Positions 1 through 8,792 of a stretch of DNA of 64,000 bases are shown here, piece after piece (position 1 is the stretch's first letter; the number at the start of each line of letters is the position of its first letter). The DNA is taken from the NCBI RefSeq assembly GCF_000745345.1, contig NZ_JQNR01000005.1, positions 248,001 through 312,000 of the forward strand, in the 5' to 3' direction. The notes beneath the pieces were generated by a model that was given only the letters and a program-made list of their open reading frames with translations, was not told where the DNA came from and ran no database searches. Source of the DNA: Actinacidiphila yeochonensis CN732. GTDB taxonomy: Bacteria; Actinomycetota; Actinomycetes; Streptomycetales; Streptomycetaceae. A program made the position numbers and the translations under genes.

Positions 1-129
1 GCGGGCCTGCCCAGGTGTTTGACGGACCCGAGCGAACCTGGTGTCGGTCCGGTAACGATTCGGTGTGCGGCCGCGGACTTCCCTCCTGATCTCCCGTTAT
101 GCCTCATTGGCCGCACGCTCCGTCCCCCT

Positions 130-1509
130 TCAGGCGGCTTCCGGTTCCTCCACCCTGGCGTTGAACTCGCGGACCACGGGCTCGGAGGCGTAGGGCTCGA
201 GACGGCGGCGGAAGTCCTCCAGGTACTCCTCGCCGCGGTTCGAACGCAGGCCGGAGAGAAGGGCGACCGCCTGAGTGCCCGAGTCGCACGCCGCCTCGAC
301 GTCACGCTGCTGGACCTGTGCGTCCGCCAGCAGCAGCAGGTCGATGGCGCGGCGACGGGTCCGGGTGACCGGGTGCGCGGCCAGCGCCTCCCTGGCGCGG
401 CGGGCGGCGGGTTCGGCCTGGCCGAGGTCCCGGTGGCAGTGGGCGAGTTCGTCCGCGAGGTAGGCGTGGTCGAAGTGGGCGATCCACTGCGGGTCGTCGT
501 CGGGCCGGGCGCGCTCCATCGCGTCCAGGGCCTGCGCGGCGGCGGCGGCGAAGGTGCGGGCGTCGCCGAGCAGGGCGTGGCCGCGTGCTTCGGCGGCGTG
601 GAACATCGCCTCGGCGGTACCGGTGACGTGGCCGCGGGCTCCCTCCTGCGCGGCGCGGGCGAGTTGGGCGATCTCCCGCGGGTTGCCGAGGGAGGCGGCG
701 AGGTGGCTCATGCTGGCGGCCAGGATGTAGCCGCCGTAGGCGCGGTCGCCCGCGGCCTGGGCCAGTCGCAGCGCCTGGATGTAGTACCGCTGGGCCAAAC
801 CCGGTTGGCCGGTGTCGACCGCCATGTAGCCGGCGAGCTCCGTCAGCCGGGCGACGGCGGAGAAGAGTTCGCGGCCCACGGCCTCCCGGTAGCTCCCGGC
901 CAGCAGCCCCGAGACGACGCTGTTGAGGTAGTGCACCACCACCGGGCGCACGTGGCCGCTGCCGAACCGGTGGTCGAGTTCGGTGAGGGCCTGGGTGGTG
1001 GCCTTGACCGCCTCGACATCCGACATGCCCACCCGCGCGCCGCCGTTGCGCGCCACCCCCTGATCGGGGCGGGTGATCAGCCAGTCCCTGCTGGGCTCGA
1101 CCAGCGCGGACGCGGCGACGGTCGAACCGCTGAGGAAGTCGCGCCGGCCCACGTCGCTGCGCCACAACTCGCAGACCTGCTCGATCGCTCCCAGGACGGT
1201 GGGGGCGAAGTGCAGGCCGATTCCGGTGGCGAGGCTGCGGCCGTCGGCCATGCCGATCTCCTCAAGCGTCACCGCCCGCCCGAGTTTGCGGCCCAACGCC
1301 TCCGCGACGATGCCAGGGGCGCGCCCGCGCGGCTGCTGCCCGCGCAGCCAGCGGGCCACCGAGGTCTTGTCGTACCGCAGGTCGAGCCCGTGCTCGGCCC
1401 CGCACATGTTGACCCGCCGGGCCAGGCCGGCGTTGGAGCAGCCCGCCTCCTGGATCAGCGACTGGAGCCTTTCGTTGGGCTGCCGCGCCACGAGTGGTCG
1501 TGCGGCCAT
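130..1509 (-). CDS. HTH regulator with TPR-like sensor region (NsdA-like)
   Basis: A 459-residue cytoplasmic regulator. The N-terminal ~75 residues look like a helix-turn-helix domain (LARRVNM, then TSVARWLRGQQPRG). The rest is alpha-helical with tetratricopeptide-like repeats, seen for example at AQRYYIQALRLAQAAGDR and around ALAAHPVTRTRRRAIDLLLLADAQ. This arrangement is common in Streptomyces regulators of development and antibiotic production such as NsdA; calling it NsdA itself would be a guess. I chose ATG at 1509 (MAARPL) over the ATG at 1530 because a GAGGGGGG ribosome site lies between the two and fits only the inner start. It is divergent from the Prim-Pol gene, with a ~260 bp shared upstream region. 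Confidence 0.85.
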   Translation of the reverse strand: MAARPLVARQPNERLQSLIQEAGCSNAGLARRVNMCGAEHGLDLRYDKTSVARWLRGQQPRGRAPGIVAEALGRKLGRAVTLEEIGMADGRSLATGIGLHFAPTVLGAIEQVCELWRSDVGRRDFLSGSTVAASALVEPSRDWLITRPDQGVARNGGARVGMSDVEAVKATTQALTELDHRFGSGHVRPVVVHYLNSVVSGLLAGSYREAVGRELFSAVARLTELAGYMAVDTGQPGLAQRYYIQALRLAQAAGDRAYGGYILAASMSHLAASLGNPREIAQLARAAQEGARGHVTGTAEAMFHAAEARGHALLGDARTFAAAAAQALDAMERARPDDDPQWIAHFDHAYLADELAHCHRDLGQAEPAARRAREALAAHPVTRTRRRAIDLLLLADAQVQQRDVEAACDSGTQAVALLSGLRSNRGEEYLEDFRRRLEPYASEPVVREFNARVEEPEAA

Positions 1510-1769
1510 CTTTCCCCCCTCATCGTTCATTCGAGAGATGTTCTTCCCGCCTGCCGCCGAACAAACGCAGCATCAGCGTCAATTCACTCGTAACGGGCAT
1601 CTTCTGGCGATCCTGGTCCCGGCCGCAGCCGGGTGCGGCTCTCGGCCGGAGCCCCACGAGTGCTTACCCGCATCTCGGTCGGGGTGCTCGCACGCGCCCC
1701 GCAATTGCCCCCATGCGCTGGGGTGTGAGCCGCACGCGCGGCCCGTAACCCGGACAGTTGGGGACAGTT

Positions 1770-2570
1770 GTGCACCACATGGACAACACCATCGCGGTTC
1801 CGAAGCGACTCGGTGGCGGCGGCCGGCTTCTCGACGAGGCGGTCCGCTACGCGGAAGAGCAGCACTGGGAGGTGCTCGCCGGGGCGTGGCTCGAACCGGG
1901 ACCCGAGGGCACGTCCGCCTGCTCATGCGCCTCACCCGCGTGCCCGGCCCCGGGCGCCCACCCCGCCGGTCCCGAGTGGGCCGCCGAGGTGTGCTGCGGC
2001 ACGGCGGCGGTACGGCGGGCGTGGGGGCGCCATCCGCGGGCGTCGCTGCTGCTTCCCACGGGGCGCACCTTCGACGCGATCGAGGTGCCGGAGAGCGCGG
2101 GCTTCCACGCGCTGGCCCGCCTGGAGCGCATGGGGCTGCCGACAAGTCCGGCGATCTCCTCCCCGGCCCGGCGCATGGCGTTCCTCGTCCTGCTCGGGGC
2201 CGGCGCGAAGACGGCCGCGCTGCTGGACAGGATGGGCTGGCCGACCGCCTCACTGGGCCTGACGGTTCGCGGTCCGGGCGAGTGGGTGGTGGCACCGCCG
2301 ACCCGCGTCCAGGGCGGCTGCGCGCAGTGGGCCAGGCACCCGTGCTCCACCGACCCGTGGCTGCCGGACTGCGAGGAGGTGCTGGGGCCACTGGCGTACG
2401 CGTGCGGGCGGGAGGCGTCCGACGCGCGATCCGCGTCCGCGGGCCACCGCCCGAAAGCGGCGGGCAGTCGTGAGCGCACCGTGGCGCGAGCGGGGGCGGG
2501 GAAGACCGTGGGGGCGGGGACAGCGGTGGGGGCGGGGACGGCCGGGCGGGTGAGGACGGCCGCCGGCTGA
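1770..2570 (+). CDS. Bifunctional DNA primase/polymerase N-terminal domain protein
   Basis: About 266 residues, resembling the short Prim-Pol N-terminal-domain proteins common in Streptomyces. Family-like features are a Cys-rich stretch (CSCASPACPAPGAHP), the block SLLLPTGRTFDAIEVP, and the conserved WVVAPPTR segment. It lacks a helicase domain, so any nucleotidyl-transfer role is only inferred. The last ~50 residues are low-complexity (GAGTAVGAGTAG repeats) and may be a disordered tail. Start choice: GTG 1770 has GGGGAC at good spacing; ATG 1779 is an equally reasonable alternative. Confidence 0.75.
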   Translation: MHHMDNTIAVPKRLGGGGRLLDEAVRYAEEQHWEVLAGAWLEPGPEGTSACSCASPACPAPGAHPAGPEWAAEVCCGTAAVRRAWGRHPRASLLLPTGRTFDAIEVPESAGFHALARLERMGLPTSPAISSPARRMAFLVLLGAGAKTAALLDRMGWPTASLGLTVRGPGEWVVAPPTRVQGGCAQWARHPCSTDPWLPDCEEVLGPLAYACGREASDARSASAGHRPKAAGSRERTVARAGAGKTVGAGTAVGAGTAGRVRTAAG

Positions 2571-2969
2571 CCGGACGGCCGCGCGAAGAGCGTGCCCGGC
2601 GGCGAGCGGCCAGGGGCGAGAAGCTGCGGCCGGGGCCTCTCACCCGGGCACGCTCGCTGTCGGCTCTCGCGTTTCCCACCTGCTGCTGCTTCACGCGCGC
2701 GGGTAGCACGGGCGCAGGGCTCGCAGCGGTTTTCCACAGGCTTGATCCGCCTGGGATTCGGTTATCCACAGGCTGTTCGCAACACGTCGTGACTGTCCAT
2801 CACCTTCCGTATCGTGGCAGTGCGCGGATGCACCGCGCGGGGAACGGGGAGAGGTGTGGGCGCCATGAGGAGTGCGCACGAGGAGACCGGTGGAAGTGAG
2901 GCGCGCGGCGAGTGCGGCCGTACGACGGCGCGCGCGGCGCGGGCCGGGGCCGGGCAGGGCAGGCCGCGC
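2571..2969. other. Non-coding stretch with two DnaA-box-like sites
   Basis: About 400 bp without a credible gene. It contains TTTTCCACA at 2730-2738 and TTATCCACA at 2762-2770, both on the plus strand and 32 bp apart. The second matches the classical E. coli DnaA box exactly and the first differs from it by one base. There are too few copies for an origin. They could be chance matches or a DnaA titration or regulatory site. Confidence 0.35.
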
Positions 2970-3290
2970 GCGGTGCGGGTGATCAGGTCGCGGAAGTGGT
3001 TCGGCGGGCGGGCGGCCGCCTCCGGGATCGGCCTGGAGCCGCCCGCCGTCGGCTTCGCCGGGCTGGCCGGGCCCGGCGGCGCGGAGAGGAGTACCGGAAT
3101 CTCGATGCTCTCCGGCCTGCTGCGGCCCGAAGACGGCAGGGTCCGGGTCGTCGGTGGGGACGCGTGGCCGGACCCGGTCGGGACGAAGCCGAGGATCGGG
3201 GTGCTGCCGGAGGCGCTGCGGCTGTGCGCGTGGATACCCGGGCGTGAACCGCCCGCGCCCATCGGCAGGTTGGGGGACCTCCCGCCCGGC
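2970..3290 (+). pseudogene. Decayed ABC transporter ATPase fragment
   Basis: The translated stretch reads like the first third of an ABC ATPase of the multidrug-export type. It has a Walker A remnant (GPGGAERST where GPNGAGKST is expected), followed by ISMLSGLLRPEDGRVRV and DPVGTKPRIGVLPEALRL, which are close to the family pattern. The invariant Lys of Walker A is replaced, and there is no Q-loop, signature motif or Walker B downstream in any frame. There is also no partner permease. I read it as a relic, not a functional gene; a plus-strand reading frame happens to remain open to 3509. Confidence 0.6.
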
Positions 3291-3586
3291 GGGGTGGAGC
3301 CGCGTGCCGCGCGGTTCGGCGCTCCGCCTGCCCTTACCAGGACTGGACGTGGCCCTGAACGAGGCCGGCGTGCCCGGCCCGCCGCGGCTGGAGCTGTCCG
3401 TGGACAGCCTGTTCGGTGGGCTGGCCTCGGTGGGGCGGCGGGGTTCACTGCCCCGGGCTCCGGGAGCGGCTGCTTGCCGGAGATCCGGGTGAAGGTCGCC
3501 CGTTCCTGAGCCGGAGGACGGGCAGCGGAGCGCGGTTGGTGACGTCGGTGGCCGGGGGCGGCCGATGCGTACGGTCCTGGAAACGG

Positions 3587-3615
3587 GGCGGCCCCGCGTG
3601 GGACGCGGGGCCGCC
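3587..3615. terminator. Strong hairpin, 13-bp perfect stem
   Basis: Arms 3587-3599 and 3603-3615 are perfect inverted repeats around a 3-nt loop. The hairpin lies about 120 bp past the stop of the Tad-operon-terminal gene (minus strand), so it is a likely factor-independent terminator for that operon. The remaining sequence up to 3737 shows nothing else. Confidence 0.75.
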
Positions 3616-3737
3616 GGGTGGAAGGAGGTGTGGGGCAGGGCCTTTCGGGCTCTGGGTTCTGCCGCTCAGTGGCAGTAGCGGTGTCTGTTGTGGTGGCGGT
3701 GTCCGTAGCGGTGGTGCCGATGTGGCGGCGGTGGGGA

Positions 3738-6698
3738 TCAGTTGGCGACGGAGCCGCGCCAGGAAGGGAGGAGTTCGTCGAGAAGGGCCTCGACCCGGGG
3801 TGGCAGGCCGCGACCGGGCGCGCTGGCGGAGCTGGCGCGCTCGATGAGGGAGTGGGCGGCAGCTTCGAGCCGGGCCGGGTCGCCGATGGCGTGGTTGGCC
3901 CGCAGGTAGGCGAGCCACAGGCGCTCGTCGTCGGGGGCGACGGCCATGGCGGTCTCGATCGCGGCGACCGCGGCCTTGGGCTTGCGGGCCTCCAGGTGGA
4001 GCCCGGAGAGCGCGAGGGCGATCTCCGCCACGATTACGGGGTGCTGCGCATCGACGATCTCGTGGTTGAGCCAGCCGTAGCGTCCGGGGGCGCGGTCCTC
4101 CAGGAGGCGGCCTCGGGCCAGCGACAGGGCGTCGGTGAGGAGCCTGCGCCGCACCGCGGGGTCTCCGGCCGCCTCTCCCTCGCTGGCCTCGTGGTGGAGG
4201 GTCTGGAGCACGTCCCAGTCCGAGACCACGGACGAGGCCAGCACGATCCGTCCGGCCGGGTCGAGCTGGAGCCGCTCGCCCCCGTCGGGGTCGGTGCCGA
4301 TCCAGGTGCGCAGCCGGGCGATCAGCGCCTCGCGCACGTCCTCGGTGACACCGCGGGGCCAGAGCGCGGAGGCCAGTACCCGGGGGTGCACGCCCTCGCG
4401 GTGCAGGAGGAGCAGGGCCAGTGCCTCGTGGAGCAGTTGGCTGCGCTCGGCCTCGGGCTCCTCGACACCGACGACCTCGAACCGTCCCAGCATGCGGGCG
4501 TACACGCCGGGGCGGCCCTGGTCGGAGAGGTCCACCAGGAAGGGCGGCGCGTCCGGGCCCGGGCCGTCACCGCCGGCTGCCTCGGCGAACAGTCCGAGGA
4601 CGGCCTCGTACTGGGCGCGGGGCAGTAGTTGGGCCTTCATCTCCAAGCCCAGCAGCGGCGCGAGCAACCGGCCGTCGGGGGTGATCTCCAGCTCCCAGGC
4701 GGCGCCGGGCAGGTCGCCGCGGCCGACGGCGGCCAGGTAGCCGATGCCGAGCCGCCCGGCGTCGGCGGCGAGTTCGGCCAGCCGCTGCGCCTCGGCCTCG
4801 GCGGGTTCGGCGGCCAGCAGCACCAGGTGCGGCGTCCACTGGGTGTGCTGGGCCTGGCCGGTGCGCCCGGTCAGGACGCTGTCCTGGCCGGCGGCACGCA
4901 GCGCGGCGGCGCGCTGCGCGGTCTCAGCGGCCATCGTCTCGACGGCCTCGGCGACCGAGGCGATGTGGCGGACGCGGTCGGGGGCGAGCGCGGTCAGGTC
5001 CTCGGCGAAGCCGACGAGGGTGACGGTCATCCGGTCGGACCAGCCGTTGGTGGCGAGTTCGGCGGCGACCGAGGAGAGGACCGCCTCACGGTCGGCCGCG
5101 CCGCCTGCCAGGGACACGATCCCGGGCACGGCTTCGAGGTTGATCAGCAGCCGTGCCTCGTCCAGGGTGCCGAGGACGACCAGGCCGGGGAAGGGCGCTG
5201 CGGTGGTGGTGTCGGCGTCCTGGGGCAGGTCGCGCCGTTCCAGCTGCCAGAAGGCCTCGTCCTGCCCGGGAGTCCACGGCGCCGGGGGCTGCCCTTCCGG
5301 CCAGGCCAGTTGGAGGTGCAGGGTGCTGTCCGTGAGCCAGGCGGCGTAGACGGTGGGCAGGTGCCGGCCGTCGGCGGCGAGCTTGGCGGAGAGCGAGCGC
5401 AGTGCCCGGTCGAGGAAGGCGACGGCGTCCTGGTCGGCGCCGATGCGCAGCGCGTCCACGACCTCGGCCTGCGGACCGGTCGGCGTCCGGGGCGTGCGCA
5501 GCGCCCCCGCGGACAGCGACTGCCACAGCGCGGCGCGGCGCCGCCGTCCCAGGGCGGCGAGCAGTCCGGCCGCGAGCAGCGGCGCGGCGATCAGCGCCTC
5601 GGACAGGTCGAAGCCATGGGAGGAGCCCTGGGAGGCGGAGTGGACCTGCTCGGTGGCGGCCCCGCCGCCCTGCTGTCCCCCGCCCTGCTGTCCCCCGCCC
5701 TGCTGTCCGCCGCCCGAACCGCCGGCCTGGCCCGAGCCGCCGCCCCGCTGTTCCACGGCGGGCGTCGCGGTGGCCGCGTGGGCGCCCTCGTGCGCGGTGT
5801 CCTTGGCGCCGCCGTGCTGGGCGTAGTGCTCGATGTCCGGGGCGGTGTGCGGGGAGGCGACCGGCATCTCGACGAGTTCGCCGCCGTGCGCGTCGGCCGG
5901 CATCTCCATCACCCACCCGGGACGGATGAGGCTGGCCTGGGAGAGTCGTGAACCGTCGGGCTGGACGCGGTCCTTGTTGAGTTCGTAGATCTCCTTGTAG
6001 CGGCGGCCGTCGCCGAGGTGCCGCTGCGCTATCTCCCAGAGCGAGTCGTGGTGCCGCCCCTCGGGCGGGCTGATCCGGTAGAACTTGGTCGCCTGCTGGG
6101 TGGTGCGGGCAGCGGCGCTGTGCGCGGTGGACGTCTGCGACGGCCCCTGCTGCCGCGCCGCGGCCTGGCGGACGGGTCCGTGCTGTCCCGGCGTCTGCTG
6201 GGCGGTGGCCGCGATCCCGCCCCGGGCCTGGTCCAGCGGCTGGTGGGTCTGGCCGAGCTGGGAGAGTCCGGGGACCAGGCCCGCCGTGCTCACCCCGATC
6301 AGCAGCAGTGCGGCGACCAGTTGCCGTGCCAGCATCTGGCTTGGTCCCGACGCCGGCACCCGGGTCGGCATGCCCACGCCGGAGACCGCCGCCTTGGCCT
6401 CCACCAGCACGCAAGCGGTGAACTGCGCCCAGGCCAGCCACACCACCACCGCGAGGGTGTTGACGAACGTCTCGGAGGTGATGGGCTGCTGCAGCACGTC
6501 GGAGTCGACGTGGTGGGGGAAGGGCGAGCCGATGAAGTGCACCAGCGCCGCCGGCACACCCACCACCAGCACCAGCAGCGCGACGAACGCCGCGAAGGCC
6601 CGGAGGATGTCGCCGGGTGTCCGGCGCCGGCGGGGCGGCGTGGATGCCGCGCCGCCCGCCCGCGTGCGGTTGTGTCCCGTGGCGCCGGTGCGTGCCAT
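3738..6698 (-). CDS. Membrane protein with LysM and BTAD domains, end of Tad operon
   Basis: 986 residues. The N-terminus has three hydrophobic segments (about residues 28-60, 80-110 and 120-150). A LysM-like module follows (SLWEIAQRHLGDGRRYKEIYELN... PGWVMEMP, about 210-270), then a Gly/Gln-rich linker with repeated QQGGG and another membrane segment (ALIAAPLLAAGLLAAL, ~370). The C-terminal third is a bacterial transcriptional activator (BTAD/SARP-like) region with a TPR-like end. BTAD domains normally sit in DNA-binding regulators, and no clear DNA-binding domain is visible here. LysM suggests contact with peptidoglycan. It is last in the pilus operon, 63 bp after tadG, with a good RBS (AGAGGGAAA) before ATG 6698. 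An envelope sensor or assembly scaffold is my inference. Confidence 0.8.
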   Translation of the reverse strand: MARTGATGHNRTRAGGAASTPPRRRRTPGDILRAFAAFVALLVLVVGVPAALVHFIGSPFPHHVDSDVLQQPITSETFVNTLAVVVWLAWAQFTACVLVEAKAAVSGVGMPTRVPASGPSQMLARQLVAALLLIGVSTAGLVPGLSQLGQTHQPLDQARGGIAATAQQTPGQHGPVRQAAARQQGPSQTSTAHSAAARTTQQATKFYRISPPEGRHHDSLWEIAQRHLGDGRRYKEIYELNKDRVQPDGSRLSQASLIRPGWVMEMPADAHGGELVEMPVASPHTAPDIEHYAQHGGAKDTAHEGAHAATATPAVEQRGGGSGQAGGSGGGQQGGGQQGGGQQGGGAATEQVHSASQGSSHGFDLSEALIAAPLLAAGLLAALGRRRRAALWQSLSAGALRTPRTPTGPQAEVVDALRIGADQDAVAFLDRALRSLSAKLAADGRHLPTVYAAWLTDSTLHLQLAWPEGQPPAPWTPGQDEAFWQLERRDLPQDADTTTAAPFPGLVVLGTLDEARLLINLEAVPGIVSLAGGAADREAVLSSVAAELATNGWSDRMTVTLVGFAEDLTALAPDRVRHIASVAEAVETMAAETAQRAAALRAAGQDSVLTGRTGQAQHTQWTPHLVLLAAEPAEAEAQRLAELAADAGRLGIGYLAAVGRGDLPGAAWELEITPDGRLLAPLLGLEMKAQLLPRAQYEAVLGLFAEAAGGDGPGPDAPPFLVDLSDQGRPGVYARMLGRFEVVGVEEPEAERSQLLHEALALLLLHREGVHPRVLASALWPRGVTEDVREALIARLRTWIGTDPDGGERLQLDPAGRIVLASSVVSDWDVLQTLHHEASEGEAAGDPAVRRRLLTDALSLARGRLLEDRAPGRYGWLNHEIVDAQHPVIVAEIALALSGLHLEARKPKAAVAAIETAMAVAPDDERLWLAYLRANHAIGDPARLEAAAHSLIERASSASAPGRGLPPRVEALLDELLPSWRGSVAN

Positions 6699-6761
6699 GG
6701 CTGTTTCCCTCTGTCCTCGTGGTGTACCTGTCCTGCCGGCCCTCGGCTGGGCCGGCGCCGG

Positions 6762-7301
6762 TCAGCCGGCCGGGCCGGTGATCGACTCGGCGGCGGCGGT
6801 GCCGTGCACGGTCAACTGCTTCTTGTAGAAGAACCCGGTGAGCGCGGGTGTGTACGTGAGCTGCACGCTGACCTCCACCCGGCGGGCGGTCGCCAGCGTG
6901 CAGTGGGAGCCCCGGGTGTCCCGCGCCGAGAGTTTCACCGATCGCGCGAACTGCCGCACCCGCGCGGTGCAGTCCTGGTAGTGGATCTCCGGCTGGGTGC
7001 CGGCGGGGGCGTTGCGCAGCGCGTTGACGTCGATGTCCTGGGCCGCGTAACGGGCCGCCTGCTCGGCGATGTCGGCGGCGCGCTCCCGTTTGGCGATCGA
7101 CAGACCGCCGTCGACGACGAAGGCGGCCAGCGCCATGAAGACGAGGGCGAAGATCAGCACGGCCGCCGCGCCCGAGCCCCGGTCGCCCCGTGCCGCACGC
7201 ACCCGGCCGGCCACCGCCTCGCCGATCCGCAGGCGCACCCGCGTGCCGTTCCGGCGCAGGGCTCCGTACCGGCGGGGGTCCGCCGCCACGACGTTCTCCA
7301 T
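6762..7301 (-). CDS. TadG/TadE-like pseudopilin protein
   Basis: 179 residues. The N-terminal ~35 residues are Arg-rich and cytosolic, then GSGAAAVLIFALVFMALAAFVVDGG forms the single membrane helix typical of Tad minor pilins and TadG-like proteins. The outer part has two Cys (QDC, SHC) that could form a disulphide. The start ATG 7301 overlaps the stop of the preceding tadE in an ATGA arrangement, which fixes the start and indicates translational coupling. A longer reading frame upstream of this start is spurious. Confidence 0.8.
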   Translation of the reverse strand: MENVVAADPRRYGALRRNGTRVRLRIGEAVAGRVRAARGDRGSGAAAVLIFALVFMALAAFVVDGGLSIAKRERAADIAEQAARYAAQDIDVNALRNAPAGTQPEIHYQDCTARVRQFARSVKLSARDTRGSHCTLATARRVEVSVQLTYTPALTGFFYKKQLTVHGTAAAESITGPAG

Positions 7302-7927
7302 CAGTCCGCCACCGCCCGCCGGAACGGGTCGAGCGGCGAGGTCGCCGTCGACGTGACCGTCTTGGTGATGGGCACGCCCAGCAGGTCCATGCCGCGTACC
7401 TTGCAGGTCACCTGGATGCTGAAGAGGGTGTCCGGCTGGAAGCTGGTGTCCCCGACCGCGCGGACGTCGGGGTTGCCCTCGCACTTCCCCGCCAGGTCGG
7501 CCCGGGCGGTGTCGACCGCCTGCGCCTCCGCGACGCTGCGGTCCCGCTGGATAGAGCCGGCCCGGGCCGCGTCGCGGGCCGCGCCGTCCACCGCGCCGCG
7601 ACCGTCGACGAGTTGGCCGAAGGCGACGAGCAGCAGGATGAAGAAGATGATCAGCGGGGCGAGGATGACCACCTCGATCGTCGACACCCCGCCGTCCGCA
7701 CGCCCCGGGGCGGCCACCGGCTCCGCGCTCCATGGCAGCCACGCGTGGCGGGCACGCCGTACAAGCCGGACGCGCTGTACGTGCCGTACATGGCGTACGT
7801 GCGGGACGGGTTGGACACGTGCCACGCGCCGTCCGCGCCGTGGTCCCGCCGCGTCGGCCCGCGACGCCGGTCGTGACGACCCGGCCGCCGCAGCCGGACG
7901 GGCGGATCCCGCCGTTCTCACTCGCAC
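7301..7927 (-). CDS. TadE-like minor pilin
   Basis: About 208 residues. The N-terminal ~75 residues are low-complexity and Arg/Val/His-rich (HVRHVRHVQRVRLVRR). The TadE signature follows: DGGVSTIEVVILAPLIIFFILLLVAFGQ, with the conserved Glu at the start of the hydrophobic stretch as in type IV prepilin-like sequences. The C-terminal domain is extracytoplasmic with two Cys. Starts GTG 7927 and GTG 7921 both overlap the upstream stop (GTGA at 7921-7918). The unusually long basic leader suggests the true start could lie further inside. Confidence 0.8.
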   Translation of the reverse strand: MRVRTAGSARPAAAAGSSRPASRADAAGPRRGRRVARVQPVPHVRHVRHVQRVRLVRRARHAWLPWSAEPVAAPGRADGGVSTIEVVILAPLIIFFILLLVAFGQLVDGRGAVDGAARDAARAGSIQRDRSVAEAQAVDTARADLAGKCEGNPDVRAVGDTSFQPDTLFSIQVTCKVRGMDLLGVPITKTVTSTATSPLDPFRRAVAD

Positions 7928-8460
7928 TGGCCGACCTTCCCCCCGTCAGGCACGAAGCACTCGATCGGGCCCTCCGACACCTCGTCCACGTGGAACTTCA
8001 CTCCGGGCAGCGGGAAGACGGACGGCACCCCGGCCCGCACCCGCACCCCCACCGAGTCGGCCCTCCCCTTGGTCCGCGAGGCCGACACCCGGGGCCCGAT
8101 CAGCAGGTCGGGGCCGAGCTGCTGGATGTAGGACGTGGCGGCGTCGTGCGCGTCACCGGACCAGTCCTGGTTGGTGGCCGCCTCGTCGCGCGCCTTGCGG
8201 GCACCTGCCCGAGCCGCGGCCTGCGCGACGTGCTCGGCGAAGTAGAACAGCGAGAACTGCACGGTGGCGAAGATCATGAAGAAGATCACCGGCGTGAGGA
8301 ACACGAACTCGATCGCCGTCATGCCGCGGTCGCCGCCCGGAATCGCGTCAGCGTGCCCGCGACCGGTCCCGGCCCCGCGGCTGCCCACACCGCTGTCGCC
8401 GTGCGCGGCCTCGATCCGGCGCCGCACGGCCCGCCGTAGCGCGGCGCTGGTCCGTCCCAT
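7918..8460 (-). CDS. TadE-like minor pilin
   Basis: 180 residues. It has a basic N-terminal tail, then DRGMTAIEFVFLTPVIFFMIFATVQFSLFYFAEHVAQAAARAG, the classic TadE block with Glu at position 5 of the mature-like segment. The C-terminal ~100 residues lie outside the membrane and have two Cys. ATG 8460 is preceded by GGGGGAGAAGG. It overlaps the next tadE by about 10 nt. TadE proteins are minor components of Tad (Flp) pili. Confidence 0.85.
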   Translation of the reverse strand: MGRTSAALRRAVRRRIEAAHGDSGVGSRGAGTGRGHADAIPGGDRGMTAIEFVFLTPVIFFMIFATVQFSLFYFAEHVAQAAARAGARKARDEAATNQDWSGDAHDAATSYIQQLGPDLLIGPRVSASRTKGRADSVGVRVRAGVPSVFPLPGVKFHVDEVSEGPIECFVPDGGKVGQCE

Positions 8461-8484
8461 CGTCCTTCTCCCCCGTGCCGGATG

Positions 8485-8739
8485 TCAGCAGTTGCTGCTG
8501 CCGTTCGCGCTGTCGATGCAGCTCTTGACGCTCCCGGCCTTGTCCTTGAGGGCGTTGGTGATGATGAAGCCGACGGCCGCGACGATCGTCACGACGATGG
8601 CGGAGATCACCACCCACTCGACGGCCGAGGCGCCGCGGGACAGCTCCTGGCTGCGGGCCCGTTCGACGCGTCCGCGCAGGTAGGCGACGACGAACTGGAG
8701 GGTCGGATCGTTGGCCTCGAAGCTCTTCAGACGGTTCAT
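8485..8739 (-). CDS. Flp-like major pilin
   Basis: 84 residues, the size of an Flp prepilin. A 36-residue leader ends in a Ser/Arg/Gly segment (LSRGASAVEW), followed by one hydrophobic helix (VVISAIVVTIVAAVGFIITNAL) and a short Cys-containing tail (SCIDSANGSSNC). The Glu following SAV matches the Glu near the processing site of type IVb pilins. It sits between the membrane platform genes (tadBC) and the minor pilins, where the pilin gene is expected in actinobacterial Tad clusters. No prepilin peptidase gene is in the window. Confidence 0.8.
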   Translation of the reverse strand: MNRLKSFEANDPTLQFVVAYLRGRVERARSQELSRGASAVEWVVISAIVVTIVAAVGFIITNALKDKAGSVKSCIDSANGSSNC

Positions 8740-8792
8740 GGTGGTTCAAGTCCTCTCGGTGGACGGTCGGCAATCTGACGGCAGGGCTGCGG

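Noticed and set aside
19-1593. Long plus-strand open frame opposite the HTH-TPR regulator
   Set aside because: It is the complement of a gene with clear family motifs; its translation is Gly/Val/Arg-rich without any domain.
3618-8279. Several long plus-strand frames over the Tad operon
   Set aside because: All mirror real minus-strand genes; translations are low-complexity and lack start sites with an RBS.
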